DNA of 64,000 bases from Anaeramoeba flamelloides. Taxonomy: Eukaryota; Metamonada; Anaeramoebidae. Under the pieces are notes generated by a model that saw nothing but the letters and a program-made list of their open reading frames with translations, searched no databases and had not been told where the DNA came from. The position numbers and the translations under genes were made by a program. Below are positions 24,769 through 36,545 of the stretch, one piece after another. The stretch lies in NCBI GenBank assembly GCA_027625915.1, contig JANTQA010000015.1, positions 2,418,001 to 2,482,000 on the forward strand, read 5' to 3'. Every line of letters starts with the position of its first letter. The first letter of the stretch is position 1.

Positions 24769-27700
24769 TAGAAAAACTATTTAAAAGTCAAAATTAAAAT
24801 AAGAAATTTGATTTAAAAAAGAAAAAGGGAAATAAAAAAAGTTAATAAAAAAAAAAAAAAGAAAAAGATTTTTTTAGGTGTTAATTTATAAAAAGAAACA
24901 ATTTGTAGTTTTAAGAGAAGAAATGTTTTTTGGATAAGAAAAAAAGAAAAAAGTTAAATTATTTACGTGAATAAAAAAAAAAGTTAAAGAACAATAAAAA
25001 AAAATTAAGAAAAAAAATAATGAATTTTATCAAGAAAAATGACTTTAATTTGTTCTTTCTTATGTATTGAAAACAAAATATTATTTCAATTCTTTTAACA
25101 GTTTTTCCAATTATTAACTTTTTTTGAAAAACTAAATTGAAATTTTTTTCTTCTTGTCATTTTTTAAATAAAGAATATTTTGTGGTGTTTTAGTTAGCTG
25201 TAGTAGAATGAAATTCAAGAAAAAAAATTTTCCAGTTCCAAATTGGAGAAAAAAATTTCCAACAGAAAACAACAAATCCCTTATTGATCTCTTCAAAATT
25301 AAAAAGAGAAATAAGTTTTGGACAACTCCTTTTTGTCTTGTTTTTTTGACAACTTGTAATTTTGGTATCTTTTCTTTTTGTTTTTTTTTTTGGGTTGAAC
25401 AAAAAGATCATTGAGCAATTTTTTGAATACAAACAAAACCAAGTCAAATTTTTCACTTTGAAATATCTTCAATTCTATAAATACAACTGTTTAAGGGGAG
25501 ATCTTTGATCAAAAAATTATTTTAATAGAAAGATATTCTTTTTATAAATTAAGGACTTCATTCCCACACTTTAGAATGTTGATCTATTGAGTTATTTCAC
25601 TTTCACTTCTCAAAAAGAATGAACATTCTGAAGAAATTTGAATAAATAAAAAAAAAAACATTTTTGTAATATTTATCTTTACCTTTTTACCAAGACTATT
25701 TTTCTTTGTTTTGAATAAAAAGTGAAATTGGAAAGAACAAAATTTCAAAAATAACTGCAAAAAATGGCTTTTGGGGATTTTAAAAAACTTTTTAAATTTA
25801 AAAACATTTTAAACTTTTAAAAGAAGTTTTAAAAAATACTAAAAACAACCACACTAATTTTCTTAAGTTTATAAGTTTGGAAGGATAATGAAGAAATATC
25901 AAAATCAAATTTTAATCTAATTTTCTAATGATATTTACTGCATAAATGGGGAAAAATTCTCACCCCTATTCCTATTTTTTCTTTTAAACATAGGGTTTTT
26001 GAAGAAAGAGTTTGTTGTCTAGGTATTTATTAAATTTACGTGTTCCCTTTTTATAACATATACAGTTTTTTCAATAACAAATGTTGATGTTTTTGTCTGT
26101 ATTTATGAAAATTTTTTATGTCTCTTTTTTATATAAATCTTGTTTATTTTTAAAGAAGTTCTTATTTTTTATAACTACGACTACGGTTTTTGGTTTTTAT
26201 TCTATTCTTCCTTAAAAATAAAGTTAAGTCGTACTCCATTTTCCAAATCAAATAGTATTTACAATAGATCTTTTTACCGAATCAATTTTCAACGACCTCC
26301 CTCGTTTAATCACCCAATTAAATAACAAAATCTACCACATTTAAACAAATTAGTCACCCAAATCTATAACTTGATAAGATTTCAATTTGATCATAAAAAA
26401 AGAAAAATAGGAAAAAAAAGAAAAAAATTTCTAAAAAAATGTATTTGATTTCTAAATATTCAAAAAAGATTCCTTAATTTCTCAAGTTTTTTTGAAAATG
26501 AATGGCTGATAAAAATTTCAATTCATTTCCATTATTATTTAATACTAATCGCAGAACAATCATATCTTCTAATTGATGAACTTTATTTATTTATTTAAAT
26601 TGTTCTTTTTTGTGAACTATATTGGGTGAACCAATAATCCGAATCAAAGCAATATTTCTAAATTCAAAAAAAAGTTAATTAAGCAACCTTTAATCCGATT
26701 AACATTCTACAAGAACATTGTGCCAAAAAGTTTAAAAATAAATTTTATTTCATAAAGGTTAAGAATGAAAGAGATTTCGATCTCTTGAAATATCAATTCG
26801 TACTCGTTACAAAAATATCTTTTGGTTTTTCATATGCTCATAAGAAAAATATATCTTCAGGATCTGGTAAAAAAAAAATTGTTTGTTTATTACTTGGAGA
26901 ATGACAGTATTATTTACAAAATATCCATCTTTTTTGAAAAATAAGTATACTCTTGAAAACTTTTCATTTCTACAATAATTAAAAAACCAAAAGATAATTT
27001 AAAAAATTCAAAAACAACACTAAATGCATGAAAAAAACAAAACAAGTTAACAAGGGTATTGTAAAAACTACACTTACTATATTTTAGATGAACGTAAAAC
27101 CATAAATGAAAAGAAATCTTTAAAATTAGACGAACTATGATAATTAGATGAACATTTGTAGTATCTTCAAATTTCAAATACTAGTAAGTAGGTAATTATA
27201 AAAATTGTTGGAATAATGTAAAATTTCATGAGCGTTCTTATTTTTTCAAAAAAAAATTCGCACTGTTGAAATTTAAACGAGATTAGAGAACCCTTTCAAG
27301 AGTTTTTGATCAACAATTTCACCATTGTCATATGATAATGTAGTTTTCCAATTCTAAAAAAAAAATTCAATTTTTTAGCTACTGATCAACATTATGAGAC
27401 ATTTTTAAGAAAGATATTTTACAACTTTGAACTCTTTAGATAGATTATTTTACCTTAATTTGTTGATATGCGGATATTATTTTAATTTGAAGATTTTTTT
27501 CCACATACAGGACTGCAAAGAAATAATAAATTCCGAAAATTCAAGTTAACAAAAACTACACATTTAATTTCTGTTTGACATCTTTTATAAATTATTTTTT
27601 CAAAGTTATGTTAATTTTATGTAATAAAAAAAAGATAACTATTGAACCCTTTGTGATTTGAATACCCTCTTTTTCAAAATTCCCGACTTTTGAAAAAAAA

Positions 27701-27827
27701 CACCTATTTTTGGGGTATTTTTTTTTTATTGAAATAAACTACAATTAATTAATTTTTGATTGAACATTAAGATTGAAAAAAGATTAAATGTTCAAACAAT
27801 TTGCAGAAAAAAATTAGGGAATATATA
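24769..27827. other. Leader of the alpha-actinin gene, then AT-rich non-coding DNA
   Basis: The first several hundred bases upstream of the alpha-actinin ATG are purine-rich on the plus strand. They probably contain its promoter and leader, but no motif could be assigned. Beyond about 25.5 kb nothing coding was seen. Around 27.34-27.52 kb lies a diverged copy of a dispersed repeat also present at 46.7-46.9 kb. Confidence 0.45.
27340..27520. repeat. Old dispersed repeat R1, copy 1
   Basis: TTTTTTAGCTACTGATCAAC, then GATATTTTACAACTTTGAAC and GTTGATATGCGGATATTATT align in order with 46.73-46.87 kb (TTTTTTAGCAACTAATCTAC, GATATTTTGCAACTTTGTAG, GGGGAAATGCAGATTTTATT). Divergence is high, so ends are vague. 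Confidence 0.4.
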
Positions 27828-28020
27828 AAGTCAATTCCACTTTTAAGGTACAAACTTTCAACGAAATTTAAGGCACAATAAAAATCTCAAATAAGGCACA
27901 AAATTTGGATACTAGTAGAATAAATTGTAAAAAAAAAATTCCAAATCTTGTGCCTTAATTTGAGATTTTTTGTATACCTTAAATTCCGTTCAAAGTTTTT
28001 GTATTAAAAGTGGAACTGAC
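27828..28020. mobile_element. MITE family A, copy 2
   Basis: TA-flanked palindrome of 193 bp. Ends are AAGTCAATTCCACTTTTAAG and ...AAAAGTGGAACTGAC. The inner arms carry ACAAACTTTCAACGAAATTT and AAGGCACAAAATTTGGA, mirrored on the right. Same family as copies at 7.5, 35.7, 48.8 and 63.1 kb. Confidence 0.88.
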
Positions 28021-28749
28021 TATATAAAAACTCAAACATGGAAAAAAATAAAATTATTAAAAATATTCCAAAAACAGAAAAACAAAAAAAAAAAAAACAA
28101 TTTTTCAATTTAATTTCGTGATTTCTTTTGAACAGAATATTTTATTTTATTTTACAGATGAAAAATATGATTCTCCTTAGACAATGAAAAAAATAGACTA
28201 GTATAATCCCTCCACCCAGTTTAATAAAAAAGTCAATAATTTTACAATTAAATATGAAAAAAAATATTACAAAAAATTTATATTTTTATTTGCGATTCCC
28301 ATTAATATACAATAAAGATGTAAACCGTTTTCAAAATATTCATGTATAAAAATGTTTATTACACGAGTGTATTGTAAAAATACAAACTTTAGAGATTTTT
28401 TTTTGGAAAAATTTTCGAGGTTACTTCTTGTTGTAAAATAAATGTGACAAAAATTTCATCCATCTTCCCAAAAAAAGATTTAAAATCTTTTAGGATTTCG
28501 AATTTTTAATTTGGAAAAGAAGCTTAAATTATCCTTTACTTTTAAAAATTGTGAACTTTGGTGTTTAAAATTGATTCTTGAGAAGTGCTTTTTTTTTGGA
28601 AAGCTGAATGAAAATTTTGATCTTTTTATTTTACAATTTACGGTATGGGTGATCTTGTTTTAATTGACGAGAATAACAAATGCACATGTATAAAGATGAT
28701 TTCTTATTTTTTCATGATTTTTTGAAAAAAAAATATCATTTTCTCAATA

Positions 28750-29227
28750 CAGTGATCAAAATATAGGGTGTAAAATGACTATTATGCATCTTTCAAAATA
28801 TTATATGCGTTTTTTTTTCTTCTTGTTCCAATTTAATATCCAATTTGCACCCAATATATACACCTAATTTCAAATTGATTTTGATCATGAAACCATTTAG
28901 TATTTTCAGTAAATTTTGAATTAGGAATGTAATTTATTGAAATTATTTTGTAATATTCTCAATTTTTCGGAAATTTTTTGTTTTTTGCTGATAAAAATTA
29001 CTATTTTTTTTACTCTTTTTTATTTGAGATAAATTTTACAATTTGATCCTTTATTTTTCGAATTTCTTTTCAATAATCGAACTTTAAGAAACCAATACCA
29101 TGTTTAATAAGGGTTTATGTTGGGTTCTTTGATTGGTTGATGTTTAAGTCTTCTATAAAAAAGTAACACACTTTTTCTTTTGAAACACCTATTAAACATA
29201 TCTGCATGTGGTTTATTTAGACAACAG
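28750..29227. mobile_element. MITE family B, copy 1 (478 bp)
   Basis: Flanked by TA. Left end CAGTGATCAAAATATAGGGT and right end GGTTTATTTAGACAACAG are imperfect inverted repeats. It has the same length as the copy at 51277-51754 and shares internal blocks in order (TCAAAATATTAT, TCCAATTT, TTTTGAAACACCTATTAAAC). No transposase was seen. The terminal CAGT and TA target fit Tc1/mariner-type MITEs. Confidence 0.8.
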
Positions 29228-30440
29228 TAATTGTGATACTTTTTGTGATGAGCACAAGACCCAGGTAACTTGACAATATATCTTATGTTTTAAGTAACAT
29301 TCTATCCCATTTGATCAAACATTGGGGATATATAGACAGGCTTGATTTTGGAAAAGGTTTTTTGATTTTAATTTGATGTTTCTACTCAAAACATCTTTCT
29401 TTCTTTTCTTTTTAAACGAATTTGTTGTTATTTAAAATATTGAATAGATTTCAAGTTTACTGACACCTGTGTGCCTACCAGAAAAAGTATCATAACTAAT
29501 GAAAAAATCACATTTCTATCAAGAAATCATGAAAAATTAAGAAATCTTTTTTGCAAATCATCAGAATGAAAAAATATAATTGAAAAAAAAAAAAAAAGGA
29601 AAACAAAACTACTGCGTTCCATTAATCTTTCATCTCTAATAATATATTTTACCCACATTAGAATAAAAATTACAGAACTCCAAATCATGGGGCTGATATA
29701 TTTTTTGGTGTCATTCTAAGCATGATTTTTGTACTATCTAGTCAAGAAAAAAGGGTTTTTTACTGGGTAATAACTTTTAAATATATGTATCAATGAATTT
29801 TCCTTAGATTCAACTTTATGATATTTACTTGAAGAGAGAATAAATATTTATTTTGAAAACACTCCACTCATCTTATAAAACTGAAATACAAAAAAATCCT
29901 TATGATAATTATTCACTGGGTCTTAGGTTTTCCAGAATTATTAAGAATGAAGAAAAATCTTTAATTTTACTCAATTATTTTAAATTCTGGAAAAACTAAA
30001 TCGTTTTTTTTTAATTTCTGGAATAAATCGAAAATTAATTTAATTTTCAGTTTATTTCAAAAATTAAAAATAACCTAACAGAAAAATCCAAAAAAACAAT
30101 ATTTTTTTAAATTTATACCAATAAATAATTCTTTAATAGTCCAAATAATTGATTATCCATTTGAAAGATATATATTAAATTTAAAATACCTTTAAAATAT
30201 ATTATTCTGACCTCTTAATGATAAAAAAAAAATTCAAATTTTTTACTATTAAATTTGAAAAAAATTTCAATAGAGCCTGGACAATTGGATTTTCCAACTT
30301 CAATTGTCAAATATCTCAAAAAATAATTTTTGATCAAAGATCTTTTATCAAACAATAGTGTTTATTATAAGTGAGATTATCAAAAAGTAAAAAAATAGCA
30401 AATATTTAATTTTTTTAAATTAAATTTTTTCATTATCGTG
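29228..30440. other. AT-rich non-coding stretch
   Basis: No gene was seen. A palindrome at about 29.93-30.00 kb pairs TTTTCCAGAATTATT with AAATTCTGGAAAA around AAAAATCTTTAATTTTACTC. The same module occurs near 45.2-45.6 kb. Confidence 0.5.
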
Positions 30441-30956
30441 ATGTATAGTACTTTAATAAAAGAAAAAAATACTTATACTCCGCCAGCCAATAAAAATTAT
30501 AAATTCATACTGAAGCCAACAGCTAAGTTCTTATATAACTGCTTCCATAAAAGGGTAATGGGACTCTATTCAATCACGACAATATACACAGAAAAAAAAA
30601 AAAAAAACAAATCATACTTTTTTATGAATCAAATTTTTGAGACATTTGAACTATGAGGTAATGAATACTATTTTATATTCAATTGCAATAGGCTTTTATT
30701 TTAGACTTCTCTGTGTCATCGCTACTCACTTTCAAGTTTTCATTGGAAAAGAGACAAACTACCCAAAAATTTAAAGGAACTTTTGAAAAAAATTAACATT
30801 TTTCTCCCCGAGTATGTTGCTTCAGTTAAAAATTTTCAACCTTTAAATCACTCACAAAAATTTAACACAAGAAAAGATAAAAGTGCTTTTTTTGAAAAAA
30901 ATTTAATCAAATTTAATTTACACGAAACTGTAGTAATTATTGAAGAACTGTTATAG
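30441..30956 (+). CDS. Candidate two-exon small protein, possibly repeat-derived
   Basis: Exon 1 is 30441-30554 and exon 2 is 30705-30956, joined in phase 0 across a 150-nt intron (GTAATG...TTTTAG), giving 121 residues. Exon 1 reads ENTYTPP-like residues and KPTAKFLYNCFHKR. Exon 2 reads TSLCHRYSLSSFHWKRDKLP followed by KNLKELLKKINIFLPEYVAS. Residue mix is protein-like and unlike the F/I/K/N noise around it. No family is recognised. Sequence around the intron end and exon 2 start (GAGACATTTGAACTATG, then AGACTTCTC) resembles 46.93-47.01 kb, so this may be part of an old dispersed element rather than a host gene. Confidence 0.35.
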
Positions 30957-31388
30957 AGACGGTCAAAGAAAAAGGTGTTTAAGCATAATTCTTCTTTATT
31001 GAGGTTTATCAAATGAAATTTGAATTCAAAAATATCCGATCAAAAAAGCAAAATCGATTATAATATTTTAAATATTTTTACCGTTTTTTTTTTATTGAGA
31101 GGGTTCACAACTCCAGATTTTGGAAAACAAAGAATAAGTAAAAAAATAAAATTCAAAAATATCAAAAGCTATTTTGGTTGTTTTTTTTTTGTTTTTTTTT
31201 TTGTTTTGTTTTTTTTTTTTCTTATGGGATCTTTTTGAAGGTTTAAAAAGAAATATCTCATTAATTGAGAAAAAGAAACACTGTTGAACGAAAAAATTAG
31301 TCAACAAAAGAAGATCAAACTTTTGTTATGTTGTTTTTGGGTTTACTTCAGGAACAAACAAAATAAAAACAGCTTTTTTTTGTTTTTT

Positions 31389-31571
31389 TCAATTCTTTTC
31401 ATCGTTTTCGAGTTGAACTTGAAATTTATTTTGCAATTTGCTTGGTAACTCTTTTTTCTTTTTGGTTGGTTCCTGTTTATAATTCAGTTGCATGTTACTC
31501 TCCTTCATTGCTTTTTTCATTTTTGGATCACTAAAAAAATCAGCCGAATCAACTCTGCCTATTCCAGTCAT
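31389..31571 (-). CDS. Small hypothetical protein, lysine-rich
   Basis: The 60-residue ORF begins MTGIGRVDSADFFSDPKMKK, continues with AMKESNMQLNYKQEP, and ends in a basic then mixed tail. Third-position pattern and residue mix look coding. Its ATG overlaps the TGA of the upstream ORF (31771-31568) by ATGA. No signal peptide, membrane segment or known domain was seen. It could be translated from a shared transcript, or the upstream ORF could be its leader. Confidence 0.5.
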   Translation of the reverse strand: MTGIGRVDSADFFSDPKMKKAMKESNMQLNYKQEPTKKKKELPSKLQNKFQVQLENDEKN

Positions 31572-31771
31572 TTTCTTTTTGATTTTGGAAGAGAAAAATA
31601 AAAACAATAATAAAAAAAAAAAAGAAAAATAATTAGAATGTTGAAAAACAAAAACCCAAATAACAATGGTCTTGAAGTAAAAAATCGAACATTTTTTTGC
31701 AAAAGTTTATTTTTTGGGAAATTTTTGTTTGATAGTTGAGATCGATTGGTTTTTGGATCAAAGCGACTCAT
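31568..31771 (-). CDS. Small single-pass membrane protein, RAMP4/SERP-like
   Basis: The 67-residue ORF has a basic head (NRSQLSNKNFPKNKLLQKNV), a SRP turn, a strongly hydrophobic segment of about 25 residues and a short basic tail (SLPKSKRK). The pattern basic N-rich head, F-x-KN, then one membrane helix resembles RAMP4/SERP1/Ysy6, which associate with the Sec61 translocon in the ER. The match is by layout and a few residues only. The poly-T DNA encoding the helix could also yield Phe/Ile by chance. Its stop overlaps the next ORF's start. Confidence 0.38.
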   Translation of the reverse strand: MSRFDPKTNRSQLSNKNFPKNKLLQKNVRFFTSRPLLFGFLFFNILIIFLFFFYYCFYFSLPKSKRK

Positions 31772-32304
31772 TGAAGAAATTTGGTAAAAGATAGAAAAAA
31801 TAAAAAATTTCAAACATCAATAACAAATTTGTTGGGCTTTGAACCTTTCACACTTAAAACATTAATATAGTAAATTCGCATAATGATGAAATTTTTTTTC
31901 AATTTTGTAAATTTCCAAAAGTGAAAAAAAAAATATTTAGGGACTATTGAATTTAATTCTATACTAACAACCTCTTTAATACTAGTTAACAGCTTTCAGA
32001 CTTTCAGTAAGATTAAATGAAGTGATCTAGTTACAATTTAAAATTTAGGCTTTTTTTGAAAAATTTTTGGTTTGCAGAAATCCATTTTGTTACAAATTAG
32101 GAGTCTAGACATTTACTCAGTTAGATCATACAACTATTAAAAAATTAAAAAAGTTTATTCTACTTTCCTTTCAACAATAAAAAAATATGGAATAAAATCA
32201 AAGATTCCATTTAATTCCTTTGAGTTCTGACAAATTGTCTATTAACAACAGTCCATAATATAATTATAAAATGATTAAAAATGATAAAAATTATTTGAAA
32301 GGTA
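31772..32304. other. AT-rich spacer
   Basis: Nothing coding or repeated was recognised. It probably contains the promoter of the two small minus-strand ORFs. Confidence 0.4.
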
Positions 32305-32794
32305 GAGCAGTGAAAAAAATACCGGACATGAAAAAAGTCCCGTACAAGATTTTTAATTGTGAATATTAGTAAAATTATTGTGTAATTTCATTTATTGACA
32401 ATCAAATTATATTTATTAAGAATCGAACTTTTTCAATTATAACCCCCCCCACTTATTAGAAAGATGATTGATGAAATCACACTTGTTCAAAAACACCATT
32501 CAATCAATCAAAAAACAAGAAGAAAAATTATCATTTTCCAGACTCTAGTAAACCTCGATAAAACTCGATTGTTTTTCAAAAAAAAGTTGATCAACATTAG
32601 GCTATCAAACAAGTACTGAGTATTCTTTTAGACACCTTACTTTGATGGACTTTAGGTAGGTTTATTACTAATCTCATAAAAAAATTGGTTATTGATAATA
32701 AGGATATAATTGAAATTAGACAAAAATTTTACTAATACTCACAATTAAAAATCTTGTAAGGGATTTTTTTCATGTCCGGTATTTTTTTCCCTAC
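32305..32794. mobile_element. MITE family C, copy 1 (about 490 bp)
   Basis: TA-flanked. Left arm GTGAAAAAAATACCGGACAT then TTTTTAATTGTGAATATTAG mirrors the right arm (CTCACAATTAAAAATCTTGT, CATGTCCGGTATTTTTTTCC). The interior has no transposase but aligns over its length with 51.76-52.18 kb (CACCATTCAATCAATCAAAA, TTTAGACACCTTACTTTGAT). Confidence 0.8.
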
Positions 32795-33869
32795 TATATA
32801 GTTTTTTTAAAAAATAAAAGGAAATCTTATAGAACTACTAAAAAAAAATTCTAATTTTTTGCAATTTGCATATTGATGAAATGGCTGAGTAAACCACATC
32901 TAAACTATTAATTAATCTTATTCCATTTTTGAATTTAAAATTCTTATATTTCCAATAGAAACATTAAGAAGTAACCTATTATTTTTATTAAAAATTAAGT
33001 TAATTCTTGGAATAACTGAAACATATTTTTATTATATTGTTCAAAAATCTTGATTTTGATAAAAAAAAAATATTTTGTTATTATTATTTATTATTATTAT
33101 TTGAAGTTCAAAAACTAAACCAATCAAATTAATCGAGGTTTATGGCGATTTAATAAAACCAAATTTAATTAGTAGGTTAACAAAAAAATATCAAAGGAAT
33201 TCATGATCTCAATATTATTTTTTTATTCTTTAGGGTTGTAAAAAAATTGTTTTCTTTTTTAAAAAATAAAAAAAAATGACTATTTAATTTTCGAATTTCG
33301 AAAAGGTTTTTTTAACAAATTATTTCATCTGATTCTTTTTAGAATCCCTATTCAAATTTAAATCATTTTCAGAATAAAAAAAAGATTTTGAATCTTGAAG
33401 TTAAAATTACTTAATTTTCAAATATCTTCAAGAAAATTTTATTTTGAAAAATTAAATTTTGAATAAAAACAAAAACACATGGTTAATGAGTAAAATTTTT
33501 TAAGAATTTGAAACTAAACATGTAATAAATATTTTTATTAAAAAAATAATAATACAATTATTTATTAATTTATTGAATAAATCATTTTTTTTTTTTTGGT
33601 TAACCAAAAGAATTATCTCAAAAAAAAATCTTTGCATTAATAAATCCATCCTTATGAATGATCCATTTCAAATCTAAGATTGTACATAACATCGCAGCAT
33701 TCTTAATATATTTATTAAAAATGTATTTATAATCTTTCAAATAGTTAAAATGATGTGGAATACCGAAAAATAAGAAAATAAATTATTCAGAAAATAATTT
33801 CTACAACATTTTTTCTTGAAAAAAATCAATTTTTTACAAAAAAAAAAAATTAAAATAATTATTGGATTA

Positions 33870-36545
33870 TATATCCCTTAGCACCCCAAATAACCTAAAA
33901 ACATTTCAAACAAAAATTTTAATTTGAAATGTTATCAAAGGATAATAAGGTATAGAATTAATAAACAATTATCTTAGAAAGAAAAATTTTATAATTAAAA
34001 ATTGTATAGTTACTTCAAATAAAAAATAACTTGAAAAAAAATTTTCAACATTGGGAATTTTTTTTTTTTGGTTATGTGATTTTATTATTTTTTTCAAATT
34101 TTGTCAAAATAAATTTTTTTTTTTTTTGAAAAGTTTGTCTAGACATCAAAAACCTCTTATTTTTAAAATTTAAAATACATCATACTTTACTGGAAATTTT
34201 TTTGCGCCCTTTACACCCCAAAATTGCCTAGAATGCTTGATCAAATAATTTATTCATTATAAAAGTTATTATAACATCACATAGAAAATTTGTTATATCT
34301 ACTGATTACTATTCAATATCAATATCTATATTAGATTCTAAATAATTTAAAAATAAAAAAAAATATAAATTAAATTAGAAAAAAAAATCAAATTTTTTTT
34401 CATTGCAAAATTTTACAATTTTTTCAACAAGATTTTTTTTCAATTTTAAATGATTTAGCCAATAGTTCGAGTCAGATTAATAATTGATTTTTTTTTTATT
34501 TTTTACAATTTGTAATTTTTGACTTTTTAAAATCTAGACATAAAATAAACAATATTGTTGAATTAGAGACAATATGTCAGAACTTATTTAACAAGATCTG
34601 GATTAATTTATTAAGGAAAAATCCAAATATCGCAATTATATTATTCAAATTTTTACCAATAACAAAATACAATAAAAAAATTTGGTTTCGGTGATTATTT
34701 TATTATATTGGAATAATATTTAAGAGTTATATTTTTTATTTTATTTTATATTTAGGTATTTATATTTTATCGATTAAAAAGTAATTTATATTTGTTTTAT
34801 TCCAATTTAATAAATTGGAATTATTTTACAATTTTTTTTTTTTTGATTTTCAATTATTATCTATTGCTTAAATAAAAGTTTTAGAAAATTAATCATATTA
34901 AAAATTTAATTTTGGCCTTAGGAATAAATTTCATTTTTCTCTTAATTGGATATTTATTGAAATTTTTTCTAGAAAAAAAAATAAAATTTCAAAGTAATTT
35001 ATTTTTTTATTTATTTTTTTTATCATAAAATTAGCAACATTTTTTGAAAATAATTATTAATAAATCGATTTATTGGGTTTTGAATTACTATTAATGTAAT
35101 AAAATTTTTAAAAAATTAAAAAATTTTTTAAATAAGATATTTTATTTAAGTAATTCAAAACCCAATAAATCGATTTATTAATAATTATTTTCAAAAAATG
35201 TTGCTAATTTTATGATAAAAAAAATAAATAAAAAAATATATAACTGAAAAAATTTCAATAAATATTAGATCAAGAGAAAAATTAAATTCATTTCTTAAGG
35301 CTAAAATTAAAATTTAAATATCAATTATTTTCTAAAACCTTTATTTAAGTAATAGAAATTACTTGAAAAAACAAACAAAAAAAATGTACAATAATTTTAT
35401 TTATTAAATTGGAATTAAACAAATATAAAATTTTTAATCGATAAAATAATTATCCCTAAATATTCAATAAAAAAAAAAAAAAAAAAACTTGTAAATATTA
35501 TTCAAAAATAATAAAATAATCTTCAAACCAAATTTTTTTTTTTTGAATTTTGTTATAAGTAAAAATTTGAAAAAAATATTTGTGAAAAAATTAATTTTTC
35601 AATCTAAATTAATACAGATATCGGAAAATAATTTTTAGTATATGGTATATTATTCAATAATATTGTTTATCTTATATCTAGATTTTAAAAAGCCAAAAAT
35701 TATAAATTTTTTGTACAGTCAGTTCCACTTTTAATACACAAACTTTCAACAAAATTTAAGGCACAAATAAATCTCAAATTAAGGCACAAAATTTGGAATT
35801 TTAATTTTTACAAATTATTTTACTAGAATTTGAATTTTGTGATTTAATTTGAGATTTTTTTTGTGCCTAAAATTTCGTTGAAAGTTTGTACCCATAACGG
35901 GAAACTGACTGTAAAAAAAAAAAATCAATTATTAATCTGACTCAAACTATGGTTCTAATCATTTAAATTTTAATAAAAATTCTTGTTGAAAAAATTCACA
36001 AATTGTATAATGAAAAAAAAATATTTTTTTTTTAAATTTAATTTATAATTTTTTTATTTTCAAATTATTTAGAATAAAAAATAGATATTACCATTAAATG
36101 GTAATCATTAGATCAAACCAATTTTCTATGTGATGTCAAAATATCTATTATAACGAATAAATTATTTAATCAAGTATTTTAGGTAATATTGAGGCGAAAA
36201 GCACCCAATATAATTTCCAGTAAAGTCTGATGTGTTTTAAATTTTAAAAATAAGAGGTTTTTGATGTCTAGACAAACTTTTCAAAAAAAAAATAATTTAT
36301 TTTGACAAAATTTGAATAATGAAAATAATAAAACCATAATAACGAAGAATAATTTTTAAAAGGTTGAAAATTTATTTGCAAGTTATTTTTGTAATATATC
36401 GAATTATACAATTTTTAATTATTAATTTTTCTATCTAAGATAATTATTTATTAATTCTATATCTTATAATCCTTTGATAACAATTTAAATTTAATTTTTT
36501 AAGGCCATTATTATATTTGTGGTTCTAAGGGATAGATAGATGTTA
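33870..36545. repeat. Long palindrome, arms of about 1.3 kb, centre near 35.12 kb
   Basis: The arms are inverted copies along their length. Near the centre, AATAAATCGATTTATTGGGT then TTTGAATTACT (about 35063) pairs with AGTAATTCAAAACCCAATAA (about 35150). Mid-arm, AGACATCAAAAACCTCTTAT (about 34140) pairs with ATAAGAGGTTTTTGATGTCT (about 36250). Outer arm, ATCAAAGGATAATAAGGTAT (about 33934) pairs with about 36455-36480. Arms have diverged by many substitutions and small indels. No ORF was seen. A family A MITE (35716-35911) is present only in the right arm. Confidence 0.85.
35716..35911. mobile_element. MITE family A, copy 3, inserted in one arm of the palindrome
   Basis: TA-flanked, 196 bp. 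It starts CAGTCAGTTCCACTTTTAAT and ends ACGGGAAACTGACTG, with mirrored AAGGCACAAAATTTGGAATT arms. The opposite arm near 34.50-34.52 kb has the uninterrupted site (TTTTTTACAATTTGTAA), so this insertion postdates the palindrome. Confidence 0.9.
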
